The notes under the pieces were generated by a model. It made no database searches. It worked only from the letters and a program-made list of their open reading frames with translations, and had not been told where the DNA came from. From positions 1-64,000 of the forward strand of contig JAJQIH010000041.1 of the NCBI GenBank assembly GCA_021199305.1: a stretch of DNA of 64,000 bases, written 5' to 3'. A program made the position numbers and the translations under genes. Positions 26,464 through 35,474 of this stretch are shown one piece after another (within the stretch, counting starts at the first letter, position 1; each line of letters starts with the position of its first letter). Origin of the DNA: Ruminococcus sp. (GTDB lineage Bacteria > Bacillota > Clostridia > Oscillospirales > Ruminococcaceae).

Positions 26464-27537
26464 ATGAAAAAAGCACTATTGATTTTAACGGCTTTTATTC
26501 TTTCCCTTGCCGTTGCCGGTTGCGATAGTGGCGACAGCTCGTCGGAGGACAGCTCGAGCAGCAAGAGCGATTCGTCTTCCCTTTCAAGCGAGGTTGAGGA
26601 AACTGAAGCTACAACCGAAGAGGAAGAGGAAACGGTTGACGTCTGGGAAAATAACGGCGTTATGATAACAGGAAGCGGCGAGGACGTCAGAGCTATTGAG
26701 CTTTACGGCGGAAGCTTTAAAAACGGTACCGTTTATGCCGAAGCGCTAAATCTTTGCAAGCAAGAGCTCGGCGATATGGTAAACGTATATAATATGTGTA
26801 TTCCAACGGCTTTTGCATACTATTTACCTGAGCAGTACGAGGAGGAATACGCAAGTCAGTACGACAATATTTTAAATATTCAAAGTCAGCTTGTAAACGT
26901 AATTGACGTTGATATTTACGAAACGCTCGAGTCGCATTCCGACGAGTATATATACTTTCGGACCGACCACCATTGGCAGCCGCTCGCAGCCTATTATGCA
27001 GCGGAGGTTTTTGCTGAAAGAGCTGCGCTTGACGAGTTTCCCGACCTTTCTACTTATGAGAAAATCGAATACGAGGACTTTTGCGGCTCGCTGGAAGGAT
27101 ATGCAAAATCAAACGAGCTTTCTGAAAATCCGGATTTGTTTACCTATTATAAGCCTGCCAACCTCGACAATTTGACTACGACCTACTACGATACTGATTT
27201 TACAAACCCTGTCGAAAGTATGCTGTTTTTCGACAGCTTTGAAATGAAAAACGCCTACAGCACATTTTTAGGCGACGACAGGGAGATAGCTCAGATTGAT
27301 ACTGACGTTGAAAATTCCAGAACGCTTGTAATCTTCAAGGACAGCTTTGGAAATGCGCTCGTTCCGTTTTTAACTCAGTCCTTTGAGCATATATACGTTT
27401 GCGACGTCAGATACTTTGAGCTGAACGCTATTGAGTTTTGTCAGGATGTCGGCGCAACGGACGTACTGTTCGCCTGCTGTATGTTTACAAGCACCGGTGA
27501 AAACTCAGCTCTTGTCGAAGAAATTATGAACCAGTAG
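26464..27537 (+). CDS. DHHW-family lipoprotein
   Basis: A 357-aa lipoprotein with lipobox AVAGC, a long Ser/Asp/Glu-rich low-complexity linker (about 20-58), then a domain with RTDHHWQPLAAYYAAE near residue 165 and IFKDSFGNALVPFL near 290. These two motifs mark the DHHW family, whose fold resembles the SGNH-like AlgX/AlgJ acetyltransferases: DHHW supplies Asp/His and KDSF the Ser. Such proteins usually sit beside an MBOAT acyltransferase in polysaccharide O-acetylation; none is seen here. AAAGGAG precedes the ATG. No clear terminator follows before the trp promoter. Confidence 0.75.
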   Translation: MKKALLILTAFILSLAVAGCDSGDSSSEDSSSSKSDSSSLSSEVEETEATTEEEEETVDVWENNGVMITGSGEDVRAIELYGGSFKNGTVYAEALNLCKQELGDMVNVYNMCIPTAFAYYLPEQYEEEYASQYDNILNIQSQLVNVIDVDIYETLESHSDEYIYFRTDHHWQPLAAYYAAEVFAERAALDEFPDLSTYEKIEYEDFCGSLEGYAKSNELSENPDLFTYYKPANLDNLTTTYYDTDFTNPVESMLFFDSFEMKNAYSTFLGDDREIAQIDTDVENSRTLVIFKDSFGNALVPFLTQSFEHIYVCDVRYFELNAIEFCQDVGATDVLFACCMFTSTGENSALVEEIMNQ

Positions 27538-27565
27538 GCTTTTTGTGAAATTTGAGTCTCAGCTA

Positions 27566-27594
27566 TTGACAAAAGACAAAAAAAGTCATATAAT
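27566..27594 (+). promoter_or_regulatory. Perfect consensus promoter of the trp operon
   Basis: TTGACA - 17 nt - TATAAT, immediately before the Trp T-box leader and 28 nt after the DHHW stop codon. Confidence 0.92.
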
Positions 27595-27600
27595 GATATG

Positions 27601-27920
27601 TAATAACTTAAAAGAATAAATCCGATGAACAAAGGTAAGTAGCTTTTTTCACGATGTCACAGAGAGTCGGCGGCGGTGGAAGTCCGATACAAAAGGAAAT
27701 CAGTGAATGGATTTGCGAGGAGCTGGGTGAAATCATTTTTTGAAATTATCCTTAGCCGTGTGTTTTCTGCGTTAAAGGAAAGAAGTATTGATACATATTA
27801 AATGTTGCGTACTTTCTGAGCCGATTTTTAAAATCGGGAATTTGGGTGGCACCACGAAGATTTCGTCTATCGTCCCAAAAGGATTTTTGTAATCCTTTTG
27901 GCGATAGACTTTTTTATTGC
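27601..27920 (+). promoter_or_regulatory. Trp-specific T-box leader
   Basis: A T-box riboswitch that reads uncharged tRNA-Trp and controls trp transcription. Stem I begins at AGAGAG (27661) with a GGTGG apical part; a TGG codon at 27708-27710 is the likely specifier. The T-box core GGGTGGCACCACG is at 27844-27856; its UGGC would pair with GCCA, fitting the G discriminator of bacterial tRNA-Trp. The terminator GTCTATCG...CGATAGAC (27865-27909), with inner CCAAAAGGAT/ATCCTTTTGG pairing, is followed by T6. Confidence 0.93.
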
Positions 27921-27941
27921 ATAATTTGGAGGTATTAAACT

Positions 27942-29417
27942 ATGTTTTATCCTGAAAAGAACGAAGCAAGAGAGCTTTTGAAAAAATACAAGACAGTTCC
28001 CTTCTTCTATGAAATGCTGATCGATTCATACACACCTATAGAAATGTTCAGGGCGTTCCGGGAGAAGTACAAAAACTGCTTCTTTTTAGAGAGCGTTGAC
28101 AACAAGAACCAGTGGGGACGCTATTCGTTTGTCGGAATCAATCCGAAAATGGAAATTGTTATAAAGGACCATTTAGCGACTGTCATTGACGAGAGCGGCG
28201 AAAAGAGCGAGAGATGTGACAATCCGGTTTCATTCCTGTCGGATATTTTAGAGGAGTACAAATCCCCTCGCTTCCCTAACAGGCCAAAGCTTACAGGTGG
28301 ACTGATGGGGTACTTTGCTTACGATATGGTGAGGTATTTTGAAAAGACGCTTGTAAACCCACCGAAGGACGATTTAAATATGCCTGACGCTAATTTGTTT
28401 TTGTACGACGAGGTTGTAGCTTACGACCATTTAAGCAACAAGGCGGTTATAATTTTAAATATTCACTCGGATGAGGATTTTGAAGAGGCATATTCAAGGC
28501 TTAACTCAAGAAAGGACGAGATAAGAGAAATCTTAAGAAGCTACAAGCCTACAAGCTCTCCAAAGGCAAAAAGAGAAAAGCGTGAAATAAAGGTTACCTC
28601 AAACATCACTAAAGAGCAGTTTGTAAAGAATGTCGAAAAGGCAAAAGACTACATTAAAATGGGCGATATTTTTCAGGTTGTTCCATCTCAGCGGTTTGAG
28701 GTTGACAATCCGCCTGACAGCTTCGACGTTTACAGAATGCTGAGAGCTACAAATCCCAGTCCGTACCTTTATTACTTCGACCACGGCGATTACGCTTTTG
28801 CCGGCGCATCTCCTGAGATGCTGGTATCAGTTTTTGGAAACACAGTAACCACAAAGCCTATTGCTGGTACAATAAAGCGTGGTATTACCGACGAGGAGGA
28901 TTTAAAAAATGAGAAAACTCTCCTAAGCGACCCGAAGGAGCTTGCAGAGCATACAATGCTTGTCGATTTAGGACGAAACGACATCGGTAAGGTTTCAAAG
29001 TTTGGTACGGTTGAGGTTCACGACCCGATGCACATAGAAAGATACTCGAAGGTTATGCATATAGTTTCCGACTGCACAGGCGAAATGGCAGACGGTAAAA
29101 AGCCGCTTGATGCATTGGCGGCAGTTCTTCCGGCAGGAACTCTTTCGGGCGCTCCAAAGGTAAGAGCGATGGAGATAATTGATGAGCTTGAACCTAACAA
29201 GCGTGGCCTTTACGGCGGAACTGTCGGATACATTGCATTTGACGGAAGCTTAGATACATGCATTGCTATAAGAACTGTGCTTTTCAGAAACAACAAGGCT
29301 TATGTTCAGGCAGGCGGCGGCGTTGTTCTCGATTCTATCGGCGAAAACGAATATATGGAATCCTGCAACAAGGCACTTGCGGTAATAAATGCAATCAAAG
29401 ACGCTGCGGAGCTTTAA
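27942..29417 (+). CDS. trpE: Anthranilate synthase component I TrpE
   Basis: Makes anthranilate from chorismate with ammonia from the TrpG domain. The 491-aa protein has the N-terminal tryptophan-binding element CFFLESVDN (the LLES feedback site) and the chorismate-binding core GDIFQVVPSQRF, SPEMLVS, KPIAGTIKRG, DLGRNDIGKV, GTLSGAPKVRAMEII and QAGGGVVLDS. GGAGG lies 10 nt before the ATG. First gene of the operon, directly after the T-box terminator, so both transcription (T-box) and activity (Trp feedback) should respond to tryptophan. Confidence 0.97.
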   Translation: MFYPEKNEARELLKKYKTVPFFYEMLIDSYTPIEMFRAFREKYKNCFFLESVDNKNQWGRYSFVGINPKMEIVIKDHLATVIDESGEKSERCDNPVSFLSDILEEYKSPRFPNRPKLTGGLMGYFAYDMVRYFEKTLVNPPKDDLNMPDANLFLYDEVVAYDHLSNKAVIILNIHSDEDFEEAYSRLNSRKDEIREILRSYKPTSSPKAKREKREIKVTSNITKEQFVKNVEKAKDYIKMGDIFQVVPSQRFEVDNPPDSFDVYRMLRATNPSPYLYYFDHGDYAFAGASPEMLVSVFGNTVTTKPIAGTIKRGITDEEDLKNEKTLLSDPKELAEHTMLVDLGRNDIGKVSKFGTVEVHDPMHIERYSKVMHIVSDCTGEMADGKKPLDALAAVLPAGTLSGAPKVRAMEIIDELEPNKRGLYGGTVGYIAFDGSLDTCIAIRTVLFRNNKAYVQAGGGVVLDSIGENEYMESCNKALAVINAIKDAAEL

Positions 29418-29437
29418 AAGAGAAAGAGGTTTGAAAT

Positions 29438-31075
29438 ATGATAGTAATGATTGACAATTATGACAGCTTTACCTATAATTTATATCAGTATATCGGTCAG
29501 CTTCATAAGGACATTTTGGTTTTCAGAAACGACGAGATTACAATTCCTGAGATCGAAGCGCTAAAGCCTGATGCTATTGTAATTTCCCCAGGGCCAGCTT
29601 TTCCAAAGGACGCAGGAATTTCAATAGAGGTAATAAAGCACTTTGCAAAAACCACTCCTATTCTTGGAGTTTGTTTAGGACATCAGGCGATTGCAGAGGC
29701 GTTTGGCGGAAAGGTTGTAGTTGCAAAAAGGCAGCTTCACGGAAAATCATCAGTTGTAAAGATTGACGCTTCCTCTCCGATTTTCAAAGGACTGAAAAGC
29801 AACATAACCGTTGCGAGGTACCATTCTCTTATCGTTGAGAAAGCAACGCTTCCTGATACGCTTAAGATAATTGCCGTTGACCCTGACGGCGAAATAATGG
29901 CTATCAAGCACAAGGAATACGACGTTTACGGAGTGCAGTTCCACCCCGAATCAATATTAACAAAAGAAGGTATGATTATTATGAAGAACTTTTTAAACGA
30001 GGTTGTCGGCCTCAAAACCGACGAAAAGCAGGAACCGCTTCCAACAGAGCAGAGAACCGAGCTTAAGCCGCTTATTGCAAAGGCAGTTGACGGCGAGCAT
30101 CTCACTCAGGAAGAGGCAAGGCAGGCAGTTGACATTATTATGAGCGACAGAGCTACAAACGCTCAGACAGCAGCTTTACTTACTGCTATGCGAATGAATG
30201 TTGAAACTCCTGAAGAAATTACAGGCTGTGCGCTTGGTATGCGCGGAAAGATGACTCCTGTTGAGCATGACGAGCCTGTGCTTGAAATTGTCGGAACAGG
30301 CGGAGATCTGGCTGGAAGTTTTAACATTTCGACAACATCTATGTTTGTAATTGCTTCGAGCGGGCAGGCGGTTGCAAAGCACGGAAACAGAAGCGTTTCC
30401 TCAAAGAGCGGAGCAGCAGACGTTTTAGAGGAGCTTGGAGTAAAGATTGCTTCAACACCAGAGGAGGCTTCAAAGAGCATAAAGGAAATCGGAATTTCAT
30501 TCCTGTTCGCTCAGAGCTTTCACAAGGCAATGCGCTTTGTTGGCCCTGTAAGAGGACAGATTGGCGTTCGTACAGTTTTTAACATTTTAGGACCTCTTAC
30601 AAATCCTGCTGACGCTGAGTACAACATCATCGGCGTATATGAAGAACGACTGCTTGAAATTGTTGCTAATGTTCTTAAAAACCTGGGAGTCAAGCATTCG
30701 CTTGTCGTTCACGGCGACGACGGACTTGACGAGCTTTCAATTTCCGACTGCACTACCGTTTGCGAAATTGACGGCGACGAGATTAAAAAGTACAGCATTT
30801 CTCCTGAGTCGGTCGGCTTAAAGAGAGGAAGCAAGTCGGATATTGTCGGCGGAAATGCCAGCGAGAACGCTCAGATTACGCTTGGAATTTTAAAGGGCGA
30901 AATCCGTGAAGCAAAGCGTGATATTGTTCTGTTAAACTCTGGTGCTGCACTTTATGTAAGCGGCAAGGCTGACAGCATTGAAGCGGGCGTAAAGCTTGCA
31001 GGAGAGCTGATTGATAACGGCTCGGCATACAAGAAGCTTGAGCAGCTTATAGAATTTTCCAACAGGGTGCAGTAA
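29438..31075 (+). CDS. trpGD: TrpG-TrpD fusion: glutamine amidotransferase plus anthranilate phosphoribosyltransferase
   Basis: A 545-aa bifunctional protein. Residues 1-190 are the TrpG class I glutamine amidotransferase with GVCLGHQAI (catalytic Cys) and VQFHPES (His, Glu). After a short charged linker (about 193-210) comes TrpD, with VGTGGDLAGSFNIST (PRPP-binding glycine loop), KHGNRSVSSKSGAADVLE and FLFAQSFHKAMR. Fusions of this kind also occur in enterobacteria (E. coli TrpGD). It starts 20 nt after trpE and ends one nt before trpC, so the whole operon is tightly packed. Confidence 0.96.
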   Translation: MIVMIDNYDSFTYNLYQYIGQLHKDILVFRNDEITIPEIEALKPDAIVISPGPAFPKDAGISIEVIKHFAKTTPILGVCLGHQAIAEAFGGKVVVAKRQLHGKSSVVKIDASSPIFKGLKSNITVARYHSLIVEKATLPDTLKIIAVDPDGEIMAIKHKEYDVYGVQFHPESILTKEGMIIMKNFLNEVVGLKTDEKQEPLPTEQRTELKPLIAKAVDGEHLTQEEARQAVDIIMSDRATNAQTAALLTAMRMNVETPEEITGCALGMRGKMTPVEHDEPVLEIVGTGGDLAGSFNISTTSMFVIASSGQAVAKHGNRSVSSKSGAADVLEELGVKIASTPEEASKSIKEIGISFLFAQSFHKAMRFVGPVRGQIGVRTVFNILGPLTNPADAEYNIIGVYEERLLEIVANVLKNLGVKHSLVVHGDDGLDELSISDCTTVCEIDGDEIKKYSISPESVGLKRGSKSDIVGGNASENAQITLGILKGEIREAKRDIVLLNSGAALYVSGKADSIEAGVKLAGELIDNGSAYKKLEQLIEFSNRVQ

Positions 31076-31076
31076 T

Positions 31077-31856
31077 ATGATTCTCGACGAAATTGTAAAG
31101 GTTCGCCTTGAGCAGCTTGATCGTGAGAAATCTGAAATAAGCGAAAGCGAGATAAAGACGCTTGCCAAGCGTTCGACAAAGCCGATTTACGACCTTGCAA
31201 AAAGCTTGAAAAGTGACAGACTAAGGCTTATCTGCGAGGTTAAAAAGGCTTCGCCTTCAAAGGGACTTATTGCCGCAGACTTTGACCCGCTCGGTACGGC
31301 GAAGCAGTACGAAGCGACAGGCGCAGCAGCTATTTCCTGTCTTACTGAGGAGCATTATTTTCAAGGCTCAAATGAGTATTTAAACGAGATTGCAAAGTGC
31401 GTTAAAATTCCCGTTCTGAGAAAGGATTTTATCGTTGATGAATATCAGATTTACCACGCAAGAGTTTTGGGCGCAAGCGCAGTTTTGCTGATAGCGGCGA
31501 TACTTGACGACGAAAAGCTGAGTGAATACTTAAATATAACTCACTCGCTTGGTATGAAGGCGCTTCTGGAGGTTCACGACGAAAACGAGCTTGAAAGAGT
31601 TCTTTCGCTCGATACTGAGATAATTGGCGTAAACAACAGAAATCTTAAAACCTTTGAGGTAACGCTTGACACTACAAAAGCTCTTATGAGTAAAATCGGA
31701 AGTGACAAGGTTCGGGTTTCTGAAAGCGGAATCAAGACAAACGAGGATATGAAATCCCTTCGCTCATTTGGCGCAGACGCCGTTTTGATCGGTGAAACGC
31801 TTATGAGGTCGGGCGATATAAGCAGCACGTTCCAAGCTTTGACGGAGGGCGTATGA
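31077..31856 (+). CDS. trpC: Indole-3-glycerol phosphate synthase TrpC
   Basis: Closes the indole ring from carboxyphenylaminodeoxyribulose phosphate. The 259-aa TIM-barrel protein has the EVKKASPSKGLI substrate-binding Lys/Ser segment, VLRKDFIVDEYQI, ALLEVHDENEL, GVNNRNLKTF and SESGI, all expected for TrpC, and no fused TrpF domain. It starts one nt after the trpGD stop and its own stop overlaps the trpF start (ATGA), suggesting translational coupling. Confidence 0.96.
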   Translation: MILDEIVKVRLEQLDREKSEISESEIKTLAKRSTKPIYDLAKSLKSDRLRLICEVKKASPSKGLIAADFDPLGTAKQYEATGAAAISCLTEEHYFQGSNEYLNEIAKCVKIPVLRKDFIVDEYQIYHARVLGASAVLLIAAILDDEKLSEYLNITHSLGMKALLEVHDENELERVLSLDTEIIGVNNRNLKTFEVTLDTTKALMSKIGSDKVRVSESGIKTNEDMKSLRSFGADAVLIGETLMRSGDISSTFQALTEGV

Positions 31857-32479
31857 CAAGGGTAAAAATTTGCGGACTGAGACGTGAGGAGGACGTAAAA
31901 ATTGTAAACTCCCACTCGCCTGACTATTGCGGTTTTATTTTGTCACAAGGCTTTAAAAGAACAGTTGAATTTAACGACTTCTTACGGCTAGTAAAAAGCG
32001 TAAAGGCTGAAATTCAGACTGTAGGCGTTTTTGTAAACGAACCGATGGACAGCATTTTAAAATTTGCTGAACATTTAGACGTTTTACAGCTTCACGGCGA
32101 CGAGGATGCTTCTTACGCTACAACGCTTCGACAAAAAACCGACAGGAAAATAATTAAGGCAATACGAGCAAAAAGTCCCTCAGACATCGAACGCTTTAAC
32201 GACTACCCATGCGACTATCTGCTGATTGACGCTTACAAAGAGGGCGAATATGGCGGAACTGGAAAGGTCGCAGACTGGGGCATTATAAAAAAGGCGAAAA
32301 TAAGCAAGCCGTTTTTCCTGGCAGGCGGTATCTCAGCGGAAAATGTTTCGGATGCAATAAACGCTCTTTCGCCGTTTTGCGTAGACGCTTCAAGCTCGGT
32401 CGAAACGGACGGCTTCAAGGACGAACAAAAAGTTGAAAAACTTATTTCAATAATAAGGAAGGAAGAAAGGTATGAGTAA
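31853..32479 (+). CDS. trpF: Phosphoribosylanthranilate isomerase TrpF
   Basis: Performs the Amadori rearrangement before TrpC. The 208-aa protein starts [15 protein letters not shown], where the Cys is the general base, and has [29 protein letters not shown] with the catalytic Asp, and [10 protein letters not shown] for phosphate binding. It overlaps trpC by 4 nt and trpB by 8 nt. An ordinary, complete family member. Confidence 0.96.
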   Translation: MTRVKICGLRREEDVKIVNSHSPDYCGFILSQGFKRTVEFNDFLRLVKSVKAEIQTVGVFVNEPMDSILKFAEHLDVLQLHGDEDASYATTLRQKTDRKIIKAIRAKSPSDIERFNDYPCDYLLIDAYKEGEYGGTGKVADWGIIKKAKISKPFFLAGGISAENVSDAINALSPFCVDASSSVETDGFKDEQKVEKLISIIRKEERYE

Positions 32480-33662
32480 AATCGGAAGGTACGGCGAGTT
32501 TGGCGGACAATATGTTCCTGAAACGGTAATGAACGCCGTAAACGAATTAAACGAAGCTTACGAAAAATACAAGGACGACCCTGAGTTCAAGGCGGAGCTT
32601 GCAAATCTTTATAAGACTTATGCAAACCGCCCGTCAATGCTTTATTATGCTGACAGAATGACTAAGGACCTGGGCGGCGCTAAGATTTACATCAAGCGTG
32701 AGGACTTAAACCACACAGGTGCTCACAAGATAAACAACGCATTGGGTCAGGTTCTCCTTGCTAAGAAAATGGGCAAGAAAAGAATTATAGCTGAAACTGG
32801 CGCTGGTCAGCACGGAGTTGCAACCGCTACAGTTTGCGCTCTTATGGGGCTTGAATGCGAAGTGTATATGGGCAGCGAGGATATGAAAAGACAGTCGCTT
32901 AACGTATACAGAATGAATCTTTTAGGCTCAAAGGTAACGGGCATTGACAGCGGAACAGCAACTTTAAAGGACGCTATTAACGAAGCTATGAGAGATTGGT
33001 GTTCAAACATCGACACCACATTTTACTGCATTGGCTCGGTTATGGGGCCTCACCCCTACCCTGAAATTGTAAGAGATTTCCAGAAAATAATTTCCGAAGA
33101 AATCCGCTCGCAGCTCTATGAAGCAGAGGGCAGACTTCCTGACTGTGTTGTCGCTTGCGTTGGCGGCGGCTCAAATGCAATGGGTGCCTTTTACGACTTT
33201 ATAAAGGACGAGAGCGTAAGGCTTGTAGGCGCAGAGGCTGCAGGACGAGGAATCAACACCGACAAGCACGCCGCTACCATTACAAAGGGAAGCGTTGGAA
33301 TTTTCCACGGAATGAAGTCGCTTTTCCTGCAAAACGAGTACGGACAGATCGATCCGGTATATTCAATTTCAGCAGGACTTGACTATCCGGGAATCGGCCC
33401 TGAGCACGCTTATCTTCATCAGACAAAGCGAGCTGAATATGTAGACATTACCGACGAGGAAGCAGTTTGCGCCTTTGAATATCTTTCAAAGGTCGAAGGA
33501 ATTATTCCTGCTATCGAATCTGCTCACGCAGTAGCTGCCGCTATGAAAATTGCGCCGACAATGGGCAAGGATCAGATTTTAGTTATAAATCTTTCAGGCA
33601 GAGGCGACAAGGACGTATACTCAGTCGCAAAATACAGGGAGGTTGACATAGATGAGCAATAG
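32472..33662 (+). CDS. trpB: Tryptophan synthase beta chain TrpB
   Basis: PLP enzyme joining indole and serine to tryptophan. The 396-aa protein has [13 protein letters not shown], the [16 protein letters not shown] segment with the PLP lysine, [13 protein letters not shown], the [10 protein letters not shown] phosphate loop and [11 protein letters not shown]. These belong to the TrpB1 type that works with TrpA. It overlaps trpF by 8 nt and trpA by 11 nt. GGAAGAAAGG lies before the ATG inside trpF. Confidence 0.98.
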   Translation: MSKIGRYGEFGGQYVPETVMNAVNELNEAYEKYKDDPEFKAELANLYKTYANRPSMLYYADRMTKDLGGAKIYIKREDLNHTGAHKINNALGQVLLAKKMGKKRIIAETGAGQHGVATATVCALMGLECEVYMGSEDMKRQSLNVYRMNLLGSKVTGIDSGTATLKDAINEAMRDWCSNIDTTFYCIGSVMGPHPYPEIVRDFQKIISEEIRSQLYEAEGRLPDCVVACVGGGSNAMGAFYDFIKDESVRLVGAEAAGRGINTDKHAATITKGSVGIFHGMKSLFLQNEYGQIDPVYSISAGLDYPGIGPEHAYLHQTKRAEYVDITDEEAVCAFEYLSKVEGIIPAIESAHAVAAAMKIAPTMGKDQILVINLSGRGDKDVYSVAKYREVDIDEQ

Positions 33663-34437
33663 AATAGACGACTGCTTTGAAGCTCTGAAGGCAAAGGGCG
33701 AAAAAGCGCTTATAACCTTTGTTACGGCTGGAGATCCTGATATGGAAACCACCGAGAAGGCAGTTCTTTCGATGTTTGATAACGGCGCTGACATAGTAGA
33801 GCTTGGAGTTCCTTTTTCAGATCCTATCGCTGAGGGCGTAACAATTCAAAAATCGTCGCTTCGCTCGTTAAACGGCGGAACAACGCTTGACAAGATATTC
33901 GACCTTGTCGCTTCTCTTCGTAAAAAGACTGACAAGCCGATGCTTCTGATGATGTACTTAAATACGATTTTCGTGTACGGTAAGGAAAAGTTCTTTAAAA
34001 ACTGCCGCGACTACGAAATTGACGGAGTAATCGTTCCTGATATGCCTTATGAGGAGCGTGACGAAATTCTCGACACCGCTGACAAATACGGAATTTACAA
34101 CGTAAATCTCGTCGCTCCAACATCGCACGACAGGATTGCTGAAATTGCTTCGCACAGCAAGGGATTTTTGTACTGCGTATCCTCTCTCGGAGTAACCGGA
34201 ACAAGAACCGAATTTAAAACTGACTTCGACGAATTCTTCTCGCTTGTAAACAAAAGCGTTTCCTGTCCCGCTTGCGTTGGCTTTGGAATTTCCTCCCCTG
34301 AACAGGCTGGGAAAATGTCTAAATACTGCGACGGCGTAATCGTCGGAAGCGCAATTGTAAAGCTGATTGAAAAGTACGGCGCGGATTCAATCGACGAGGT
34401 TGGAAAGCTAGTAAAGAGCTTAAAGGATGCTATGTAA
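33652..34437 (+). CDS. trpA: Tryptophan synthase alpha chain TrpA
   Basis: Cleaves indole-3-glycerol phosphate and channels indole to TrpB. The 261-aa barrel has [14 protein letters not shown] (catalytic Glu), [12 protein letters not shown] (catalytic Asp), [10 protein letters not shown] and GFGISSPEQ for phosphate binding. It overlaps the 3' end of trpB by 11 nt and is the last gene of the operon; a strong hairpin follows 20 nt later. Confidence 0.96.
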   Translation: MSNRIDDCFEALKAKGEKALITFVTAGDPDMETTEKAVLSMFDNGADIVELGVPFSDPIAEGVTIQKSSLRSLNGGTTLDKIFDLVASLRKKTDKPMLLMMYLNTIFVYGKEKFFKNCRDYEIDGVIVPDMPYEERDEILDTADKYGIYNVNLVAPTSHDRIAEIASHSKGFLYCVSSLGVTGTRTEFKTDFDEFFSLVNKSVSCPACVGFGISSPEQAGKMSKYCDGVIVGSAIVKLIEKYGADSIDEVGKLVKSLKDAM

Positions 34438-34458
34438 GGCTTTTTTGACAGAAAAATA

Positions 34459-34484
34459 CCCCCTGGGTTTTTAAACTCAGGGGG
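34459..34484. terminator. Bidirectional terminator between trpA and the dTDP-glucose dehydratase gene
   Basis: CCCCCTG(G)GTTT pairs with AAAC(T)CAGGGGG around two bases. The plus strand continues ATTGTTGTTT and the minus strand TATTTTTC, so it can end both converging transcripts. Confidence 0.88.
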
Positions 34485-34492
34485 ATTGTTGT

Positions 34493-35452
34493 TTACTTTA
34501 AAAATTTACTTTTGTACCAGTTTATGGTAGATGTAAAAGCCTTATCAAAATCCGCTTTTGCGTGCCAGTCAAGCTCCTCACTTATTTTGTCGGTTGATAA
34601 CGCATATCGCAAATCATGTCCTTTTCTGTCAGGGACAAACTCTATTATCTCATCAGGCTTGTCAAGCTCCTTGCAAATCTTTTTGACAAGCGTTAAATTG
34701 CTGATCTCATTTTCGCCGCCGACATTGTAAATCTCGCCGGCTTCTGAGCTGTGAATTATTAAATCTATCGCTTCGCAATGGTCCTTTACATATATCCAGT
34801 CACGGACGTTCCTGCCGTTTCCGTAAATTGGAAGCGGTTTATTATCAAGCGCATTTTTCACCATTAACGGAATAAGCTTTTCAGGGTATTGCCTTTCGCC
34901 AAAATTATTTCCCGAACGGCTTATGCTGACGTTAAGCTTGTAGGTTTTAAAGTAGGATAAAACAAGCAGGTCAGCAGATGCCTTTGAAGCGCTGTATGGA
35001 CTTGAAGGCGCAAGCGGAGAGTGTTCGGTAAATTTCTTGGAGCTTTCAAGCGAAAGCGAGCCGTACACCTCGTCGGTAGACACCTGATGAAATCTTGATA
35101 CGTTGTATTTTATGCAAGCGTCCATCAGAACGCCCACTCCTGAAATGTTCGTTTTGAGGAAAATACCTGGGTCCAAAATAGAACGGTCAACGTGGCTTTC
35201 AGCCGCAAAGTTCACGACAATTTCAGGGCGTTGCTCGCAAAAGGCTTTATCAACCTGAACCTTGTCGCAAATATCAGCCTTTATAAAGCGAAAGCGAGAG
35301 CTTTTAAACGCTTTTTTCAGATTATCAAGGCTTGCAGCATAAGTCAGCTTGTCGATGCAAACCACCCGATAGTCCGGATGTTTTTCCAGAATATAGTCGA
35401 CAAAATGCGAGCCGATAAACCCAGCGCCGCCAGTTACCAAAACTGTTTTCAT
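34493..35452 (-). CDS. rfbB: dTDP-glucose 4,6-dehydratase
   Basis: Extended SDR enzyme that makes dTDP-4-keto-6-deoxyglucose, the first step toward dTDP-rhamnose and other deoxysugars. The 319-aa protein has TGGAGFIGSHF (NAD-binding loop), FAAESHVDRS, the STDEVYG motif of this family, the catalytic YSASK and GNGRNVRDWIYVKDH. GGAAAAGGG lies before the ATG. It is 22 nt downstream of the fucokinase fusion gene, so a shared surface-polysaccharide role is likely, but the other rfb/rml genes are absent here and the true product could be another NDP-sugar dehydratase. Confidence 0.88.
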   Translation of the reverse strand: MKTVLVTGGAGFIGSHFVDYILEKHPDYRVVCIDKLTYAASLDNLKKAFKSSRFRFIKADICDKVQVDKAFCEQRPEIVVNFAAESHVDRSILDPGIFLKTNISGVGVLMDACIKYNVSRFHQVSTDEVYGSLSLESSKKFTEHSPLAPSSPYSASKASADLLVLSYFKTYKLNVSISRSGNNFGERQYPEKLIPLMVKNALDNKPLPIYGNGRNVRDWIYVKDHCEAIDLIIHSSEAGEIYNVGGENEISNLTLVKKICKELDKPDEIIEFVPDRKGHDLRYALSTDKISEELDWHAKADFDKAFTSTINWYKSKFLK

Positions 35453-35474
35453 TTTCCCTTTTCCTTATAGCTTT

